NCBI RefSeq assembly: GCF_034190915.1
Contig: NW_026947484.1
Coordinates: 68,403,482-68,467,481 of the forward strand
Source: Cavia porcellus
Taxonomy: Eukaryota; Chordata; Mammalia; Rodentia; Caviidae
DNA length: 64,000 nucleotides
Reading direction: 5' to 3'
Positions 1-11,020 of the stretch are shown here, in pieces (positions within the stretch are counted from its first letter, which is position 1; every line of letters begins with the position of its first letter). The position numbers and the translations under genes were made by a program. The notes beneath the pieces were generated by a model that saw only the letters and a list, made by a program, of their open reading frames with translations, was not told the origin of the DNA and ran no database searches.

Positions 1-629
1 AATGAGTCTGTACTAAACATATACAGAATTTTTTCTTCTTGTTATTTCCTGAACAATAAATACTATATAATGACTATGTATATAGCTTTTACATTTTATA
101 ATTATTATAAGTAATGTAGGGGTAAAGCCTTCAAGACTATGTGTATAGGTTATATACATAGTTATGTTATTCATTTAAGAAGCTTCATGTAATTTTCCTC
201 ACAGGCTGGGGTGGGATTGGTTTTTCTCAATGTATAATTTTATTAAGAGTGACAGGTGTTCTTTATGATTATTATCTGAAAGGGTTTTGGCCCAGGCCGG
301 ACACTGTAGCCAGTAAAGCCAAGGAGCTCCTATCTCACCCCACCCTTAGGAATCTACCTCTGGCGCCAAAGAAAGACCAATGTGCTACCTGTGCATCCCT
401 AATGCCCCCCTTAGGTTCCACCCCAAGCTGAGGCTACTTATTGTGCCTCATTCCACGTGTTCCATGGAGAGATCGCCGCCCCGGGGTGGAGATGCCTTGC
501 CCCAGGGGATCGGAGGGGTCTCTCACCGCATTCTCAAACTAAAGGTCATATATATTTCATACTTCTTATCTTTTCAGCCGCCGTGGGTCCCCCACAGTTC
601 TATCATTATCATTATTATTTTGTGACATT

Positions 630-701
630 TAGGATTGAAGCTAGGATCTCAGGCCAGCTAGATAGCTAGACAAGTATTCTTCCATTAAGCTCCACTCTCA
701 G
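630..701 (-). mobile_element. tRNA-derived SINE fragment
   Basis: Antisense copy of the tRNA-like SINE body, recognised from the degraded 'attgaactcaggacc...aagcactctaccactgagc' pattern. Confidence 0.5.
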
Positions 702-752
702 GATTTTCATTTTATTTCAAGACAAGGTCTTGCTCCATTGGCCAGACCTAGC

Positions 753-933
753 TGAGCCTGGTGGCACATGCCTTATAATTTCAGCACTCTAGAAGGCAGA
801 GGCAAGAGGATCACAAGCTTGAGCCTAGACCGGGTGATTTCTTGAGACTGTGGTGTCAAAATAAAAAAGGATGGGGACATACTCAGCACAAATCCTTTGG
901 ATTCAATCCTTACTACTACAAAAAAAAAAAAAA
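753..933 (+). mobile_element. B1-like + ID-like composite SINE
   Basis: Starts 'gcctggtggcacatgcct', has the B1 'aggcagaggcaagaggatcac' box, then a short tRNA-like half and an A-rich tail near 920-934. Confidence 0.65.
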
Positions 934-943
934 ACCCTAAAAT

Positions 944-1014
944 GAAATTGCCCAGACTGACCTTAAACTCTCAGCTCTCTGGCCTCAGCCTCCGGGGTAT
1001 CTGGGATTGCCATT
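944..1014 (-). mobile_element. B1-like SINE fragment
   Basis: Antisense 'ctcagcctccggggtatctgggattgcc' part of a 7SL-derived SINE. Confidence 0.55.
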
Positions 1015-1077
1015 GTGCGCTTCCTTGCCAGGCACAGGTAGAGTGACAGGTGTTCTTATCAGATGACCTAACAGCAA

Positions 1078-1106
1078 CCCTGCCCTGCCCTGCCCTGCCC
1101 TGCCCT
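1078..1106 (+). repeat. (TGCCC)n pentanucleotide run
   Basis: Five near-perfect CCCTG units in a row. Confidence 0.85.
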
Positions 1107-1979
1107 CTCTTGGATGATGGAGCAATTTTATCTCTGGTGCCAAAGCCCAGAACGTGTCATGACTGCTTAAGCCCAGCATGGTAACCTCATTGCCTTTTAC
1201 CAGATGTTTTCTTTCCAGGTTTTCTTAGAGCTAAGTATGACCAGGGAAGCCTAGTTCTTGAGCAGACTTAGGGAAACATTTTCATCTCTGTAATCATTTG
1301 TTGGTATTGCATAGGTTCCAGGGTTGCAGAAATGAACAAAACAGACCCAATCTTTTTCTTCACTGTCATGACTCATTTTTTGTTTATTTGTTTATGTCTA
1401 AGAACAATGCAAGGCACACATCCGCAGCCAGAAAAGCAAAATTCCAGTTATACCCTCCATTATTGGTTTTGGGGTCCTCAGAGTGATTTATCTAATCATC
1501 ACATCTTGATGTGTGGCGATCAAGTTAGATCTCAAGTCAGTGGGGGCGTGCACTACTAGGATTCTTGGATTTCTTTTGAAGCACAGTCTATTACCTCTTT
1601 GTATATGTCAGTCCCAGGAGAAGATTACTAATTTTAACTGATGGCAGGAGGTTGGGGTCCACGGTAGGGGTGCCTAATAACCAGCACCATGGAAAGGATC
1701 ACTAATATCTGACCACTCAAGACATTTTGACTTAGTTTTGACCGACACTCGTGACCCTTTCTTCCTTTCTGTAAAGAGGGATCATACTGTCTCCCCTATA
1801 CCATTTGTATTATAAGGGTTATAAGAGATCAGAGACACTGGCTTGGCCCACAGCTGTTCTTATCTACTCTTTCTTCTCAGCTAGATTCATAGTTCTGAGG
1901 GGCTTAAGATGAGTAGATGTAACTGGCCATTTTCTTGATGAGTTATTCTGACCATTATAAAAGTCAGGTCAAGACAGAG

Positions 1980-2040
1980 TTGAGATGCAGTGGTACAGCC
2001 CTGCCCAGCATGCATGAGGCTCTGGGCTCAATCTGATACC
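1980..2040 (+). mobile_element. ID-like SINE fragment
   Basis: 'cagcatgcatgaggctctgggctcaatc' matches the second half of a tRNA-derived SINE. Confidence 0.5.
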
Positions 2041-2117
2041 CTAGGGGGTGTCTGGGGACAGTGACTCAGGTGGATTCAGCCATTCCAGTGCCTTCCTGGA
2101 AGGTTGGAAGAGCTCTC

Positions 2118-2300
2118 TCTCTTTGACTGGGGACTGAACTCAGGGAGCGCTGAGCTACAACCCCAGTCCCCTCCCTGTTCTTCTTTTCAGACAGAGTCTT
2201 GCTGAATTTGCCAGGCTAGTTTTGAACTTGCAGTCTTTTTGCCTCCACCTTCCAAGCTGGTGAAACTTCAGCCCTCTACTTATCCAATTGAATCCAAGCA
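2118..2300 (-). mobile_element. B1 + ID composite SINE
   Basis: Antisense ID half ('ggggactgaactcagg...gctgagctacaaccccag') followed by the antisense B1 half ('acagagtcttgctgaatttgccaggc'). Confidence 0.65.
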
Positions 2301-2365
2301 CAGACCATCTTCCCATGATGCCATCCTCTACCTGCGCTAATTTACAGTTACTTGACTGTCTGTTC

Positions 2366-2512
2366 ATTTTACTGGGGATTGAACCTAAAGCCTGCACACT
2401 GAGCTATATCCCCAGTCTTTTACTTTTAATTTTGGAACAAGGTCTTGGTAAATCCTAAATTACTCAGACTCAGCTGGACCTTGTGATCCTCCTGGCTCAG
2501 CTTTTTATTTGT
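2366..2512 (-). mobile_element. B1 + ID composite SINE
   Basis: Antisense ID half ('actggggattgaacc...ctgagctatatccccag'), then a B1 part including 'gaacaaggtcttgg' and a degraded remainder. Confidence 0.6.
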
Positions 2513-2514
2513 TT

Positions 2515-2660
2515 TATTTTTTGGTACTGGAGATCGGACTCACAACCTCATGCTTATCAGGGAAGCACTTGAACCACTGAGCTACATCCCCAGCCCATGG
2601 CTCAGCCTTTTAAAATGCTGGCATTATAGTGTATGGCACTGTGCGTGACTGAAGTTATTT
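2515..2660 (-). mobile_element. tRNA-derived SINE with B1 remnant
   Basis: A clear antisense copy with 'ttggtactggagatcgg' and 'accactgagctacatccc', followed by a short B1-like remnant. It lies directly against the previous SINE. Confidence 0.65.
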
Positions 2661-3073
2661 TATTTTAACTGACTGACCCCACTTTGTCTTCTTACCATTT
2701 ACACACAGCATCAAAATAGGAATTTCCTGACTACAGAATATGGCCTCTAGCACTAGTTATTTTATAATAGAACTCTTGCCTTTTAAAAATTCAATCCTGT
2801 AAACATTTCTTGATTGCTCACCAACAACCAAGCACAGTGCTGTGTTCTGGGAAGGAGAAAAGAGTTACCACAAGGAGTCTTTCAGTGTACACAGATGTGA
2901 GTTCAAACAATGACATCACAAGGCAATGTGCAGAAAGTATACGCATAAGATATGTAGATAGCAGAGATGTCAGAAAGTGATTGGCCTTCTCCAAGAAGGC
3001 CTGGAAATCCTCACAAAGCAGATTATGAGGGATGTGATTTTAAAGGACATTAGGTCAGGAATTTTCCAGCAAG

Positions 3074-3076
3074 TAT

Positions 3077-3128
<52 letters not shown>
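3074..3128 (+). repeat. (GA)n microsatellite
   Basis: About 27 GA units, almost perfect. Confidence 0.95.
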
Positions 3129-3130
<2 letters not shown>

Positions 3131-3282
3131 ATGCACTCAAGGATGTGTGATAAAAGGATGGTATCCCGAAGAACTTAGAAGCAATTCGTACTATTGTAGT
3201 ATAATAGGGAAGCTGAGAAATGTGGAAGAGCCAGGCAGTTTAAGTGATAAACTGGGAGACACAGCAGAAGGGATAAAAAAGA

Positions 3283-3434
3283 TGTTGTATTTTTATACAA
3301 TGGAGTACTACTCAGCCATAAAGAAGGATGAACTAGAGACTTTTATAGGTAAATGGATGCAACTTGAGACCATACTCATTAGTGAAATAAGATGCACATG
3401 TGTAAACATTGCTCTCACTAGTGTGAAAAGCTGA
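3283..3434 (+). pseudogene. L1 ORF2 C-terminal fragment
   Basis: The plus strand reads FYTMEYYSAIKKDELETF, then GKWMQLETILISEI, the conserved C-terminal part of the L1 ORF2 protein. It is a truncated fragment; the frame upstream is an artefact of the GA repeat. Confidence 0.8.
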
Positions 3435-4371
3435 AAGAAACACATACACATATATATAATAGTTAAGATAGTTATACTACTGATTACTCTGAGTCCATTG
3501 AAGAGAAAGATTTGTGCTGGTACTGTTCGGATAATTGAATGCAGATGTCTTGTTCTCTAGGTGAATGATTTGGGGATGACAATGTGCAATGTATGTATCA
3601 CTGTTGTCCCCTGATGATGTGTTTCGAAATTTAGTTTTAGTTTTTTTCTTCTTTTTCTCCTTGATATGAAGTTAATTTTGAAAAATGATTTTGGTAGCAG
3701 AGTAGAGGAAAAATCTAGAGAAAAAGAGATTGAAGTTCAGCAGTAATTCAGGGGGAATATGAATGGTCCAGATGAGAGAGATGAGGCCTGATGGAGGCGC
3801 TGGAGCTGAAAGACCGTCTAGAGTGGTTTATAGCTCACAAGACGCAAGCTTGAGAAGACTCGCTTAGCTGCTGGATGAAGAGGCATCAGAAGGAGGAAAA
3901 CAGACTCCTGCTTTTTATCTCCTTCTTGGCAAGGCATGGTTCTAAGCACACAGAAACTGCTCAGAAATAGTCCTCTAAGAAGCAAGTCGCTGGAGTATTG
4001 TCTGGTCTTTGATTTTATTTCCAATTTTAAAATTACATTCTACAAACTAGAATCTCCCAAGATTTTACACAACCTCTTGGTTCACTTCAAGTCTATGAGA
4101 ACTCTTAGTGTTTCCAAATTATTTGCACTTCAAGTCTACAAGACTTCCCCTAATTAATTTACTAAATTATCTGCAAGCAGAAAACAGGAAGTGATTTTCC
4201 CCGTTAATGGATTAAGAACAGGTGGTCAACTTAACGCCAGCTGGATTACATCAGCATGGCATTGAGCGAAGATGCTCCACCTGAGGAAAGTTGCCAGGAT
4301 AAATAGGTAGAGAAGAAGGGAGGTGTTGAGGGTTGAGGCGTTAATGTGTTGTTGCCTAGAGGCATTGTGAG

Positions 4372-4895
4372 TTCTCCTACGAGTTGCTGTTTGAACCGTT
4401 GGTTCTCCTGGAGAAGCTTTGGTCCTCACATTGAACATTGCTTCCTGACTCCGGAGGGAAAGACATGTGCTGCTTGGTCTCCAGGATGAACTCATCACAC
4501 TGGCTTCCTGGCATGTACCGACTGTGCTTGCCCTCGGAGGAGCTCGGGGCCTCCGTGTCGCTGAGGATGGCTATGGTGCCTTTCAGGATAGCCCTGGTCC
4601 TTGTTGTGAGTGTGACTTCTCGGCTCCAGCATAGAACCCTCATTCCACTAGCACAGCTCCTTCATCCTGCTGGCATAGACTTTCTAGCTTCCATCACTGA
4701 TCCTTCCCGGCATGGATCCGTAAAAGATACTGGAGTGAGTCCTTCTTGTGGGCTCTGGACCTCCAGTTGGGCTCGTGGGAGGCACTGTCCTGAGCTCTGG
4801 ATTTTTATCTGACTCCTGTGGGACATTGCTGTGGGGTTTAGGCTCTTGACTAAATAATCTATGTCTTTGGTGTTGCGGATAGATTTCCTGCATTT
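4372..4895 (-). pseudogene. Possible degenerate retrocopy, unidentified
   Basis: The minus strand carries coding-like stretches broken by at least one stop. One reads from about 4895 to about 4664 (residues such as KSLNPTAMSHRSQ); the next, from about 4643 to 4377, has serine- and charge-rich composition (DEFILETKQHMSFPPESG). I do not recognise the parent protein. No splice signals or poly-A tail are convincing. It could be chance open sequence. Confidence 0.25.
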
Positions 4896-5110
4896 TCCTG
4901 TGTTAACTCCCAGTGACCATTATAAAAATAATATTATAAACTCCATGTCTTGATCCTAATTGTTCTCTGGGTACAACCCCTGACTATAACACCCCCCAAT
5001 CTCACATTTATGTAATGAGGATAGTTGTTAGCATAAAGAATAACGTGGCATGACCACAAACAAGAAAGGGAAGATGTCAAACTCATCGACACACAAGCTT
5101 GAGGCTTCTT

Positions 5111-5116
5111 TTTATT
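5111..5116 (-). terminator. Candidate polyadenylation signal AATAAA (distal)
   Basis: AATAAA on the minus strand is followed 20-45 nt later by a GT-rich stretch (GCTTGTGTGTCGATGAGTTTG region), the expected downstream element. It would give a 3' UTR of about 2.4 kb. Confidence 0.4.
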
Positions 5117-5902
5117 GCAGGTCACATAAAAAGTAACACAGTGTTCTTAGCATTTCAGGTCATTTCAACCTCATTCAACCTTTGACTGTGTGTCATAAAC
5201 ATAGATTTTCTTTTGGGAAAATGATTTCCAGGCTATAGGAAGAAATGCCACACTCAGTCTATCAGTTTTTACAATATCAAGGACAACGCAGTACAAACAA
5301 AATTACTTGTTTCTTAGACGGGTGGTATAACCACACAGCGAGAGATGAGGTGCCTCTCCCATGAGAGTGCTGGCTGCCTTATAAGCAGTTTTTACAAATA
5401 CTTTTAAGAATGGAAAAGAAAACCATCAGGGCTTCAAATGGACTTTGAGCAGGTAATTTTGAATAATTAAAATCATGGAAGCATATCATTTGTATATGTG
5501 ATATCTATGATCTCTGAAGAATTTTTAAAGCCACGGTCAGCAAACTGCACACTGTTGGTGATACCTGACCCTCCCTTGTTTTTGTTCTTATATTCGTAAA
5601 TGCTCAGAAGTAAATCAAAAGAGGACTATATGATAATTATCGGAAATTCACATTTCACCATCTATAAATAAAGTTTGATTGGAACACAGCTTACCATTCA
5701 TTTTATACTGGCTACTTTATCACGTGACCCCAGCAGAGTTGAAGGTAATAGAGATCCTTTAGCTCACAAAGCCTAAGGTATTTACAAAAAACCTACCAAT
5801 GCTTTGCTGACCCTTTGTTGAAGAGCTTTCTGCTAAAGAAACACAAGACTTCCATAAACTGAAGGCTTCTTGGTCATGAAAGTTGGTGACATGTTGTGTT
5901 TG

Positions 5903-5923
5903 AATATGTGTGTGCGTGTGTGT

Positions 5924-5954
<31 letters not shown>
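5903..5954 (+). repeat. (GT)n microsatellite
   Basis: GT run with GC and GG interruptions. It would read as CA in the PCSK5 transcript if the distal polyA site is used. Confidence 0.9.
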
Positions 5955-5956
<2 letters not shown>

Positions 5957-6038
5957 TTCACAAAGATTGTTCAGCTCCTAGGAGGATACTGATATCACAG
6001 AATAGAGTAAGACACATGCTTTTACTCTATTTAGGGTA

Positions 6039-6044
6039 TTTATT
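6039..6044 (-). terminator. Candidate polyadenylation signal AATAAA (middle)
   Basis: AATAAA on the minus strand about 1.4 kb past the stop. The downstream sequence is only weakly GT-rich, so this is the weakest of the three. Confidence 0.2.
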
Positions 6045-6079
6045 TTCCCATCTTGTGTCAGTGGAGCATAGTTATTAAG

Positions 6080-6210
6080 AACATGTGTTTTAACTTCTTA
6101 TCCTTTGCATCTTGATTAGCTTTCTGTGACCTTAAGCTAGTGTCTTATTCTCTTGTAAGCCTTAGGCTTCTCACAGAAATGAGTAACAATGATACCAACA
6201 TGTCAGACTT
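6080..6210 (-). mobile_element. MIR remnant
   Basis: The pattern 'tgaccttaagctagt...cttaggcttctcacagaaatgagtaac' matches an antisense MIR core in degraded form. Confidence 0.45.
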
Positions 6211-6550
6211 CTGGTATTGAGTGGGTAAATGATGTGACTGTTTTTAGAGGAATGTAGTAGGTATATAATATATTTTGCCATGAGCACCACCACCATCTGA
6301 AAACATGAGCTTCACTTTGTGGTAGTCCACTCCTAGAAATACTTTTAACCTCTTCTTTGACGAGGAAATCTGTAAGATTCTGCTTACCTATGTTCCCGCA
6401 GCCAGGGCGCTCCCGCTGCCTCACTGTCTGCTGGAAAACCATTTCCAGCTGCATGGCTCTAAGAGCACACTTACCAGAAGAGCAGGAAGACAACTCGGTG
6501 TTGGAAGGTTGTTCAGCCATGGATTATGGTTTCCGAGCAGCACACTGGGG

Positions 6551-6556
6551 TTTATT
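6551..6556 (-). terminator. Candidate polyadenylation signal AATAAA (proximal)
   Basis: This is the first AATAAA downstream of the PCSK5 stop, about 930 nt away, overlapped by an ATTAAA and followed by GTGTGCTG. It is a plausible short-form 3' end. Confidence 0.35.
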
Positions 6557-7484
6557 TTAATTTTTTAGGTTACCCACTAGTCTCAATGTTTTCTATGGAA
6601 AATCCACACTTCTGTGACCGGGATGGAAGAAAGCTCTGCTGACTCAGCAGTGATTTTTTTTTTTTTTTTAAAGGGTGGCTGAGTTTGCCATTTTATCCTA
6701 TTTTATGTGAGTTTCACATTGCCATTTTTTTTTTTTTAATTTCCTACCAGAAAAAGCTCTTAGAAAATCACAAGGGGGAGATGCTGGGCAACACTGTCCT
6801 TTCCTCACACTGGGCTTGCGGGCCTGAGCTTGCGTGCCTTCGGTATTGTTGGACTCCAGGGTCCCAGGGAGGACCCAAGGCCTCGTGAGCTCATGGGACC
6901 TCCGCTACAATCCTGCTTCTCTTTACTTCTCTCCTCTAACTGACCCCAGAGCCGGCTGAGCAGGGATGTCCTCTGCTCTCTGCGGAGCTCTGCTAAAGAG
7001 GATGAGAACCCTCTTTTCTTGGTCTTCACAAACACATAGCCTGCACAAAGCTCAAGGGAAGAGGAACAGCCTCCTGCACCAACACTCTTGTACCCCTGCC
7101 CCCCACAATCAGTTAAAGAAATATCAGAATTCTGGAAAGCAGCACTTGTCTCCACAATGCACCCCGGAAACAGAATTTCTATAAGTCCCCCCCACCCCGC
7201 AGTATTGTTAATCACATCACAGTTTTTACAAATCACACTTATTTTGCTTCTTGCATTTTGTGGTCTTGACACTCTGTTTCGAGGGAAATGCCTTCATGTT
7301 TTGTCTTGACCCTCAATTATGATTGAAGAGGAATTGTTAATGCAGTGTAGCCACTCAAAAGAAGCACAAAATATTTCAGAATTCTTACACATTCTCATTG
7401 AACTCATAGTGAAGAAGACGGCAGGCACACAGAAGCCCGGCGGGGGATAAAACCGACCCATCAGGGCTCTGGGCGGCGGTCCAG

Positions 7485-7876
7485 TTACCGGTAGGCATAA
7501 CTCTCGTCGTCGTACTCCAGCTCCACCTCGTCATCGTCCAGCAGCCCGTATTTGAACTTCCGGTAGACAGTGCCATCCTGGCCCATGTAGACAATGTCAT
7601 CGTCATCGTCCTCGTCGTAGTCCCTGTCCCTGTACTCAATTATCTGGTCCTCTTCAAAGCTGCTGGCCTCACGATCGCTGCTCTTGTGGGAATAAGACCT
7701 CGCAGGGTCCGCCAGTTTTTCATAGCGGGCCCTTAGCACGGGCTGGGTGCGGCCCCGAGACTTCCTCCAGACAGCCACAGCCGCCCCCAGCAGAAGCACC
7801 AGCGCCAGCGAGGAGGTGACCAGCAGGGCCGTCTTGGCGCGCTCCGAGGCAGGCCAGGTGCGAAGGAGGCACTCCT
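7485..7876 (-). CDS. PCSK5: PCSK5 terminal exon: membrane anchor and cytoplasmic tail
   Basis: This is 392 coding nt following TTCCCATAG and ending in TAA at 7485-7487. It begins EECLLRTWPAS, then has a 22-residue hydrophobic helix from TALLVTSS to AVAVW followed by RKSRGR, a stop-transfer signal. The 93-residue tail has Tyr, Ser and acidic clusters: SSFEEDQIIEYRDRDYDEDD, then IVYMGQDGTVYRKFKYGLL and DDDEVELEYDDESYAYR at the C terminus. Acidic clusters like these are known to sort the B isoform between trans-Golgi network, endosomes and surface. From memory the human protein ends YDDESYSYQ, so YAYR is a small species difference. Confidence 0.97.
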
Positions 7877-9412
7877 CTATGGGAAGGTGGTCCGGAGGCA
7901 GAGGGGAGAGGGAAAGGTGGGAGACAAGAAACAATTGGGAAAATTGATTCCTGAGGTACAGAACGTGATGCTTACTTTTGAGATCTGAAATGGTGGAATC
8001 ACTACCCATGGTTTGCTTATGGGCCCACTTTACAAAACTGCCTATGTCACCCAGGAGTCCAGCCTTTATCTCCAGACCACCACAACCACCACCATTCGCT
8101 CTAGAAAGGTCATTCTGAGAGCCAAAGTCTCCAAATGTCTAACCCTAATCTATTCTTCTATTTCCCTCCTGAGAAAATATTTCATCTTTGCACTGCTGAG
8201 AGCTAAGCATAGTTTTTATATTCTTAAGTGCTTAGAAAAAAAAATAAAAAAAAGACAAAGTTATAATGATTAGAAATTCAAATTTCACCACCTAGATACA
8301 GGTTTATTGCTTGGATTTACCTATTGCTAAGGACGGCTGATTTCCTAAGACTCAGTCCTCTCCCTCCCCAGCTACACACATGCCTAGTCCACCATGTCGG
8401 TCCCCATCTGTGGGCACAAAAGTGTAAAACTATTGAGTCTTAAAGCCACAAAGGGCCTAGAAATTACTTAGGTCACCTTGTTGTGACAGTTGAGGAAACC
8501 AAGGCCCATGGAGAGGAAGTAGATTGCAAGCTTGTGAAAGGCAGGACCACCTTGGTGGCATGATGAGTTCCAGGCTATTAATCTTAACTCTATGCAGCCT
8601 TCTCCAGAGATGAAGGAGAAAAGGGTCTGACACCTGTGTTCTGGTCTCTCGGAATTCTGTGGCCATCAGCCGGCAGGAAAAGAATTGTGGCACCTTTAAA
8701 TGCTGCGGACCAACTTGAATGACAGGTGATTTCTCCTATCACAAGGAAGCTTCTCAAAGTCAAGAGTTCTACCCCTTCCTACCCACAAGTCCCTTTCCAT
8801 TCCTTGACCGACTGAGTGGGGTAATCACAGCAGTGCCACCAGCAAAGGACTACAGTGTAACTTTAGCAATAGGCTCCTTTTTCTTATTTTGTTCTCATTC
8901 AGATGGTACAAATTATTTACCTAATTTGCTTTCATTTTCCTTAATTCAGCTTTTAGGACTGTGAAAGTTTTAGGACTGTGAAACAGTATAAAAAGCTACA
9001 TTTAAAAACATCTTTCAGGCCAGGTTGGATATACAAGTTTGGGTACGTGGCAGGTTCTCTGGAGAGTTTTGAGCCACTGACCCATCCCCGGGGTTATTTT
9101 AGGAGAAATTCTAGTATATTCACTGACGACCCAGCTTAATGGAGCCACTCTGCCACCAGGGGCAAAGACGTTTTGCTTATTAGATCTGATTGGTTAGACC
9201 TGATTCATCACTAACATCTTTTGCTGCTGTTTGGATTTGACCATTGTGTAGACTTTTCTCCTTTAAAATAACAGCATTGTTATTGTTACATTCATCATTA
9301 CCAGTATTAGCACAGAATCTTCCCCCTGGAGGAAATTAAAACACTGAAGGAATAGATAATTGACTTCTGTGTGGTACCCTAGGAGTAAATACTGCCTGAA
9401 GGAAGAGAATCG

Positions 9413-9445
9413 ACCCTAACTCTAACCCTAACTCTAACCCTAACC
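9413..9445 (+). repeat. Interstitial telomere-like repeat
   Basis: Five hexamers alternating CCCTAA and CTCTAA, followed by CC. The pattern is the telomere repeat with a regular C-to-T change in every second unit. Confidence 0.85.
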
Positions 9446-9589
9446 TTCTGGGGTGGCTTCATTTAGTCGGATCCATATGCAGTGATGTCTCACTCTCTGT
9501 GCTGTCTTTCGCTGCAAGCAGGTCAGCCTGTGTGATCTGGTGTCTTTGAAGAGGCAGACTGTCTCAGTGATGAAGGAGCAGGTAAGCAA

Positions 9590-9662
9590 GATGTTTGTTC
9601 TTTTCATGTTTGCCTTGTGCATGTCAGGCAAACACCCTAGAGACTGAGTTATAACCCAGCCC
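9590..9662 (-). mobile_element. tRNA-derived SINE fragment
   Basis: Antisense 'cttgtgcatgtcaggcaaacaccctagagactgag' pattern. Confidence 0.6.
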
Positions 9663-9984
9663 ACGAGTCTGTGGAGTTGTTCAGAGTTGCCCCAAGTGCC
9701 TTTGTAAGAGCCCCCCCAAAACCAGGAAACTCTAAACAGCTCTTCCTTGGAACAAACTTTCAGAAACTCTGTCCCCAAATGCAGACCCTGCCGGTTTCAT
9801 ATAACAGCACTGATATAAGGAGGGTTGTTAGTCCTAGCAGGCGCAGAGCACATACCTACACTGGAGGCAGGTGTGTGTGGGAATGGGGAAAGCCGGTGCT
9901 TACAGGGGTGGCAAAGCTCGACAAGGATTTGCTTCTGGAAAGCTGCTATTAAGAACTTAATTGAAAAAGATGATGGAAAAATAA

Positions 9985-10057
9985 AAAATAGCCCTTTCCT
10001 AGTATGTATGAAACTCCAGGTTTGACCTCCAGTACTGCAAATAAATAAGAAAGAAAT
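9985..10057 (+). mobile_element. ID-like SINE fragment
   Basis: 'ctagtatgtatgaaactccaggtttgacctccagtactgc' followed by an A-rich AAATAAATAAG tail. Confidence 0.6.
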
Positions 10058-10204
10058 GACTGGTATAAGTTATGGATTTGGGATTTTCTTAAATTTTCAA
10101 ATGGACAGACTCCCACCAATACCTGTTTTTTGGGGTCCACAGAATGTTACAGCCCCAAAGGAAAGATCTGTTACTGGGATAGACAGTATATTTGGGCAAT
10201 ATAC

Positions 10205-10318
10205 GAGCCTAGTGAGGGGGTGCGCAATGCAGTCCCATCTATTCAGGAGGCTGAGGTTATCTGGAGTACAAGAATCTGAGACCAGCCTGGGCCACAGATA
10301 GACCCCCATCTCCGAAAT
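10205..10318 (+). mobile_element. B1-like SINE
   Basis: 'caggaggctgaggtt' and 'gagaccagcctgggcc' boxes, ending 'cccatctccgaaataaag'. Confidence 0.7.
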
Positions 10319-10600
10319 AAAGAATATATGCTTCCTTCAAGTGAACTCACTCATTAAAGGTATTTCCAAGACTGCAACCAGTGAGAATCAAAACACACAG
10401 ATGGATGGGGTTGGAGGTTGGAAGACAGTCGTGGACTGGGAATTGGTGAAAGGGGTTTTGTGTTTTAGCCTTCACTGAAAATATATTTTAAATGCTTTAG
10501 GTCTCTAATGGAAAGCCTAGATTTGGGCTAACTTCTATTGAGTGATTCTTCAACAGAATCAAGATAATGTTGCCATCAGCTTCTTTAGTAGCTAATTATT

Positions 10601-10601
10601 T

Positions 10602-10648
<47 letters not shown>
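10601..10648 (+). repeat. (TTTC)n microsatellite
   Basis: Twelve near-perfect tetranucleotide units. Confidence 0.95.
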
Positions 10649-10799
10649 GGGAGGGTGGGATGGGGAGGGAAGAAAGTAAATATACGAAGGTCAAGTTCTT
10701 GGCTTACTTGACCACTGCTCTGGGAGCAGCACAGTGGTGGAAGGACGATGGGCTTTGATTCATACCCTAACTCCGGGTAGGTCGTCTGTTCATAGTGTT

Positions 10800-10875
10800 T
10801 GGACTGAGTGTGTGTATCAGCCCTTTTGAGTCTTAGTCTCCGCATCTGTAAAATGGGGTCTGTAATGTCCACTTA
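10800..10875 (-). mobile_element. MIR fragment
   Basis: 'cttagtctccgcatctgtaaaatggggt' is the antisense MIR core. Confidence 0.6.
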
Positions 10876-11020
10876 TGAGCTGGGACAATGCATGTGAGGG
10901 TCCAGGTACTGAAAGCACACAGAAGGCCCCCGTGGAGAGGTAGCCTTGGGGTCTCCCTGAACTCTCCGCCCCTCCCACGGTACCCACATCTCCCTTTGCA
11001 GGGGCCTCCCCGCCCCTTAC

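Larger units (their letters stand above)
1..5090. other. Downstream flank of PCSK5
   Basis: No supported gene. It holds several degraded SINEs (listed separately), a (TGCCC) run at about 1078-1106, a GA microsatellite, an L1 ORF2 tail at 3283-3434 and a possible coding-like remnant at 4372-4895. Positions 1-600 are AT-rich at first, with a GC-rich patch near 460-530, and hold nothing I can name. Confidence 0.7.
5091..7484 (-). other. PCSK5: Probable PCSK5 3' UTR
   Basis: This is sequence directly downstream of the PCSK5 stop codon on the minus strand. It holds no convincing coding exon. The part nearest the stop (about 6590-7484) is largely unique, with two T tracts at 6655-6670 and 6726-6738. 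Further on are a MIR-like remnant (about 6080-6210) and a GT/CA run (about 5903-5954). The true end depends on which polyadenylation signal is used (6551, 6039 or 5111). The boundary given assumes the last one. Confidence 0.5.
7877..11020 (-). other. PCSK5: PCSK5 intron (last)
   Basis: Intron between the final two exons. It holds a MIR-like stretch near 8440-8550, a short telomere-like array at 9413-9445, SINEs at 9590, 9985 and 10205, a TTTC microsatellite and a MIR near 10800. No other coding sequence is supported. Confidence 0.85.

Noticed and set aside
6805..7272. 155-codon minus-strand frame downstream of the PCSK5 stop
   Set aside because: It lies in the likely 3' UTR, has no homology that I recognise and no supporting splice sites.
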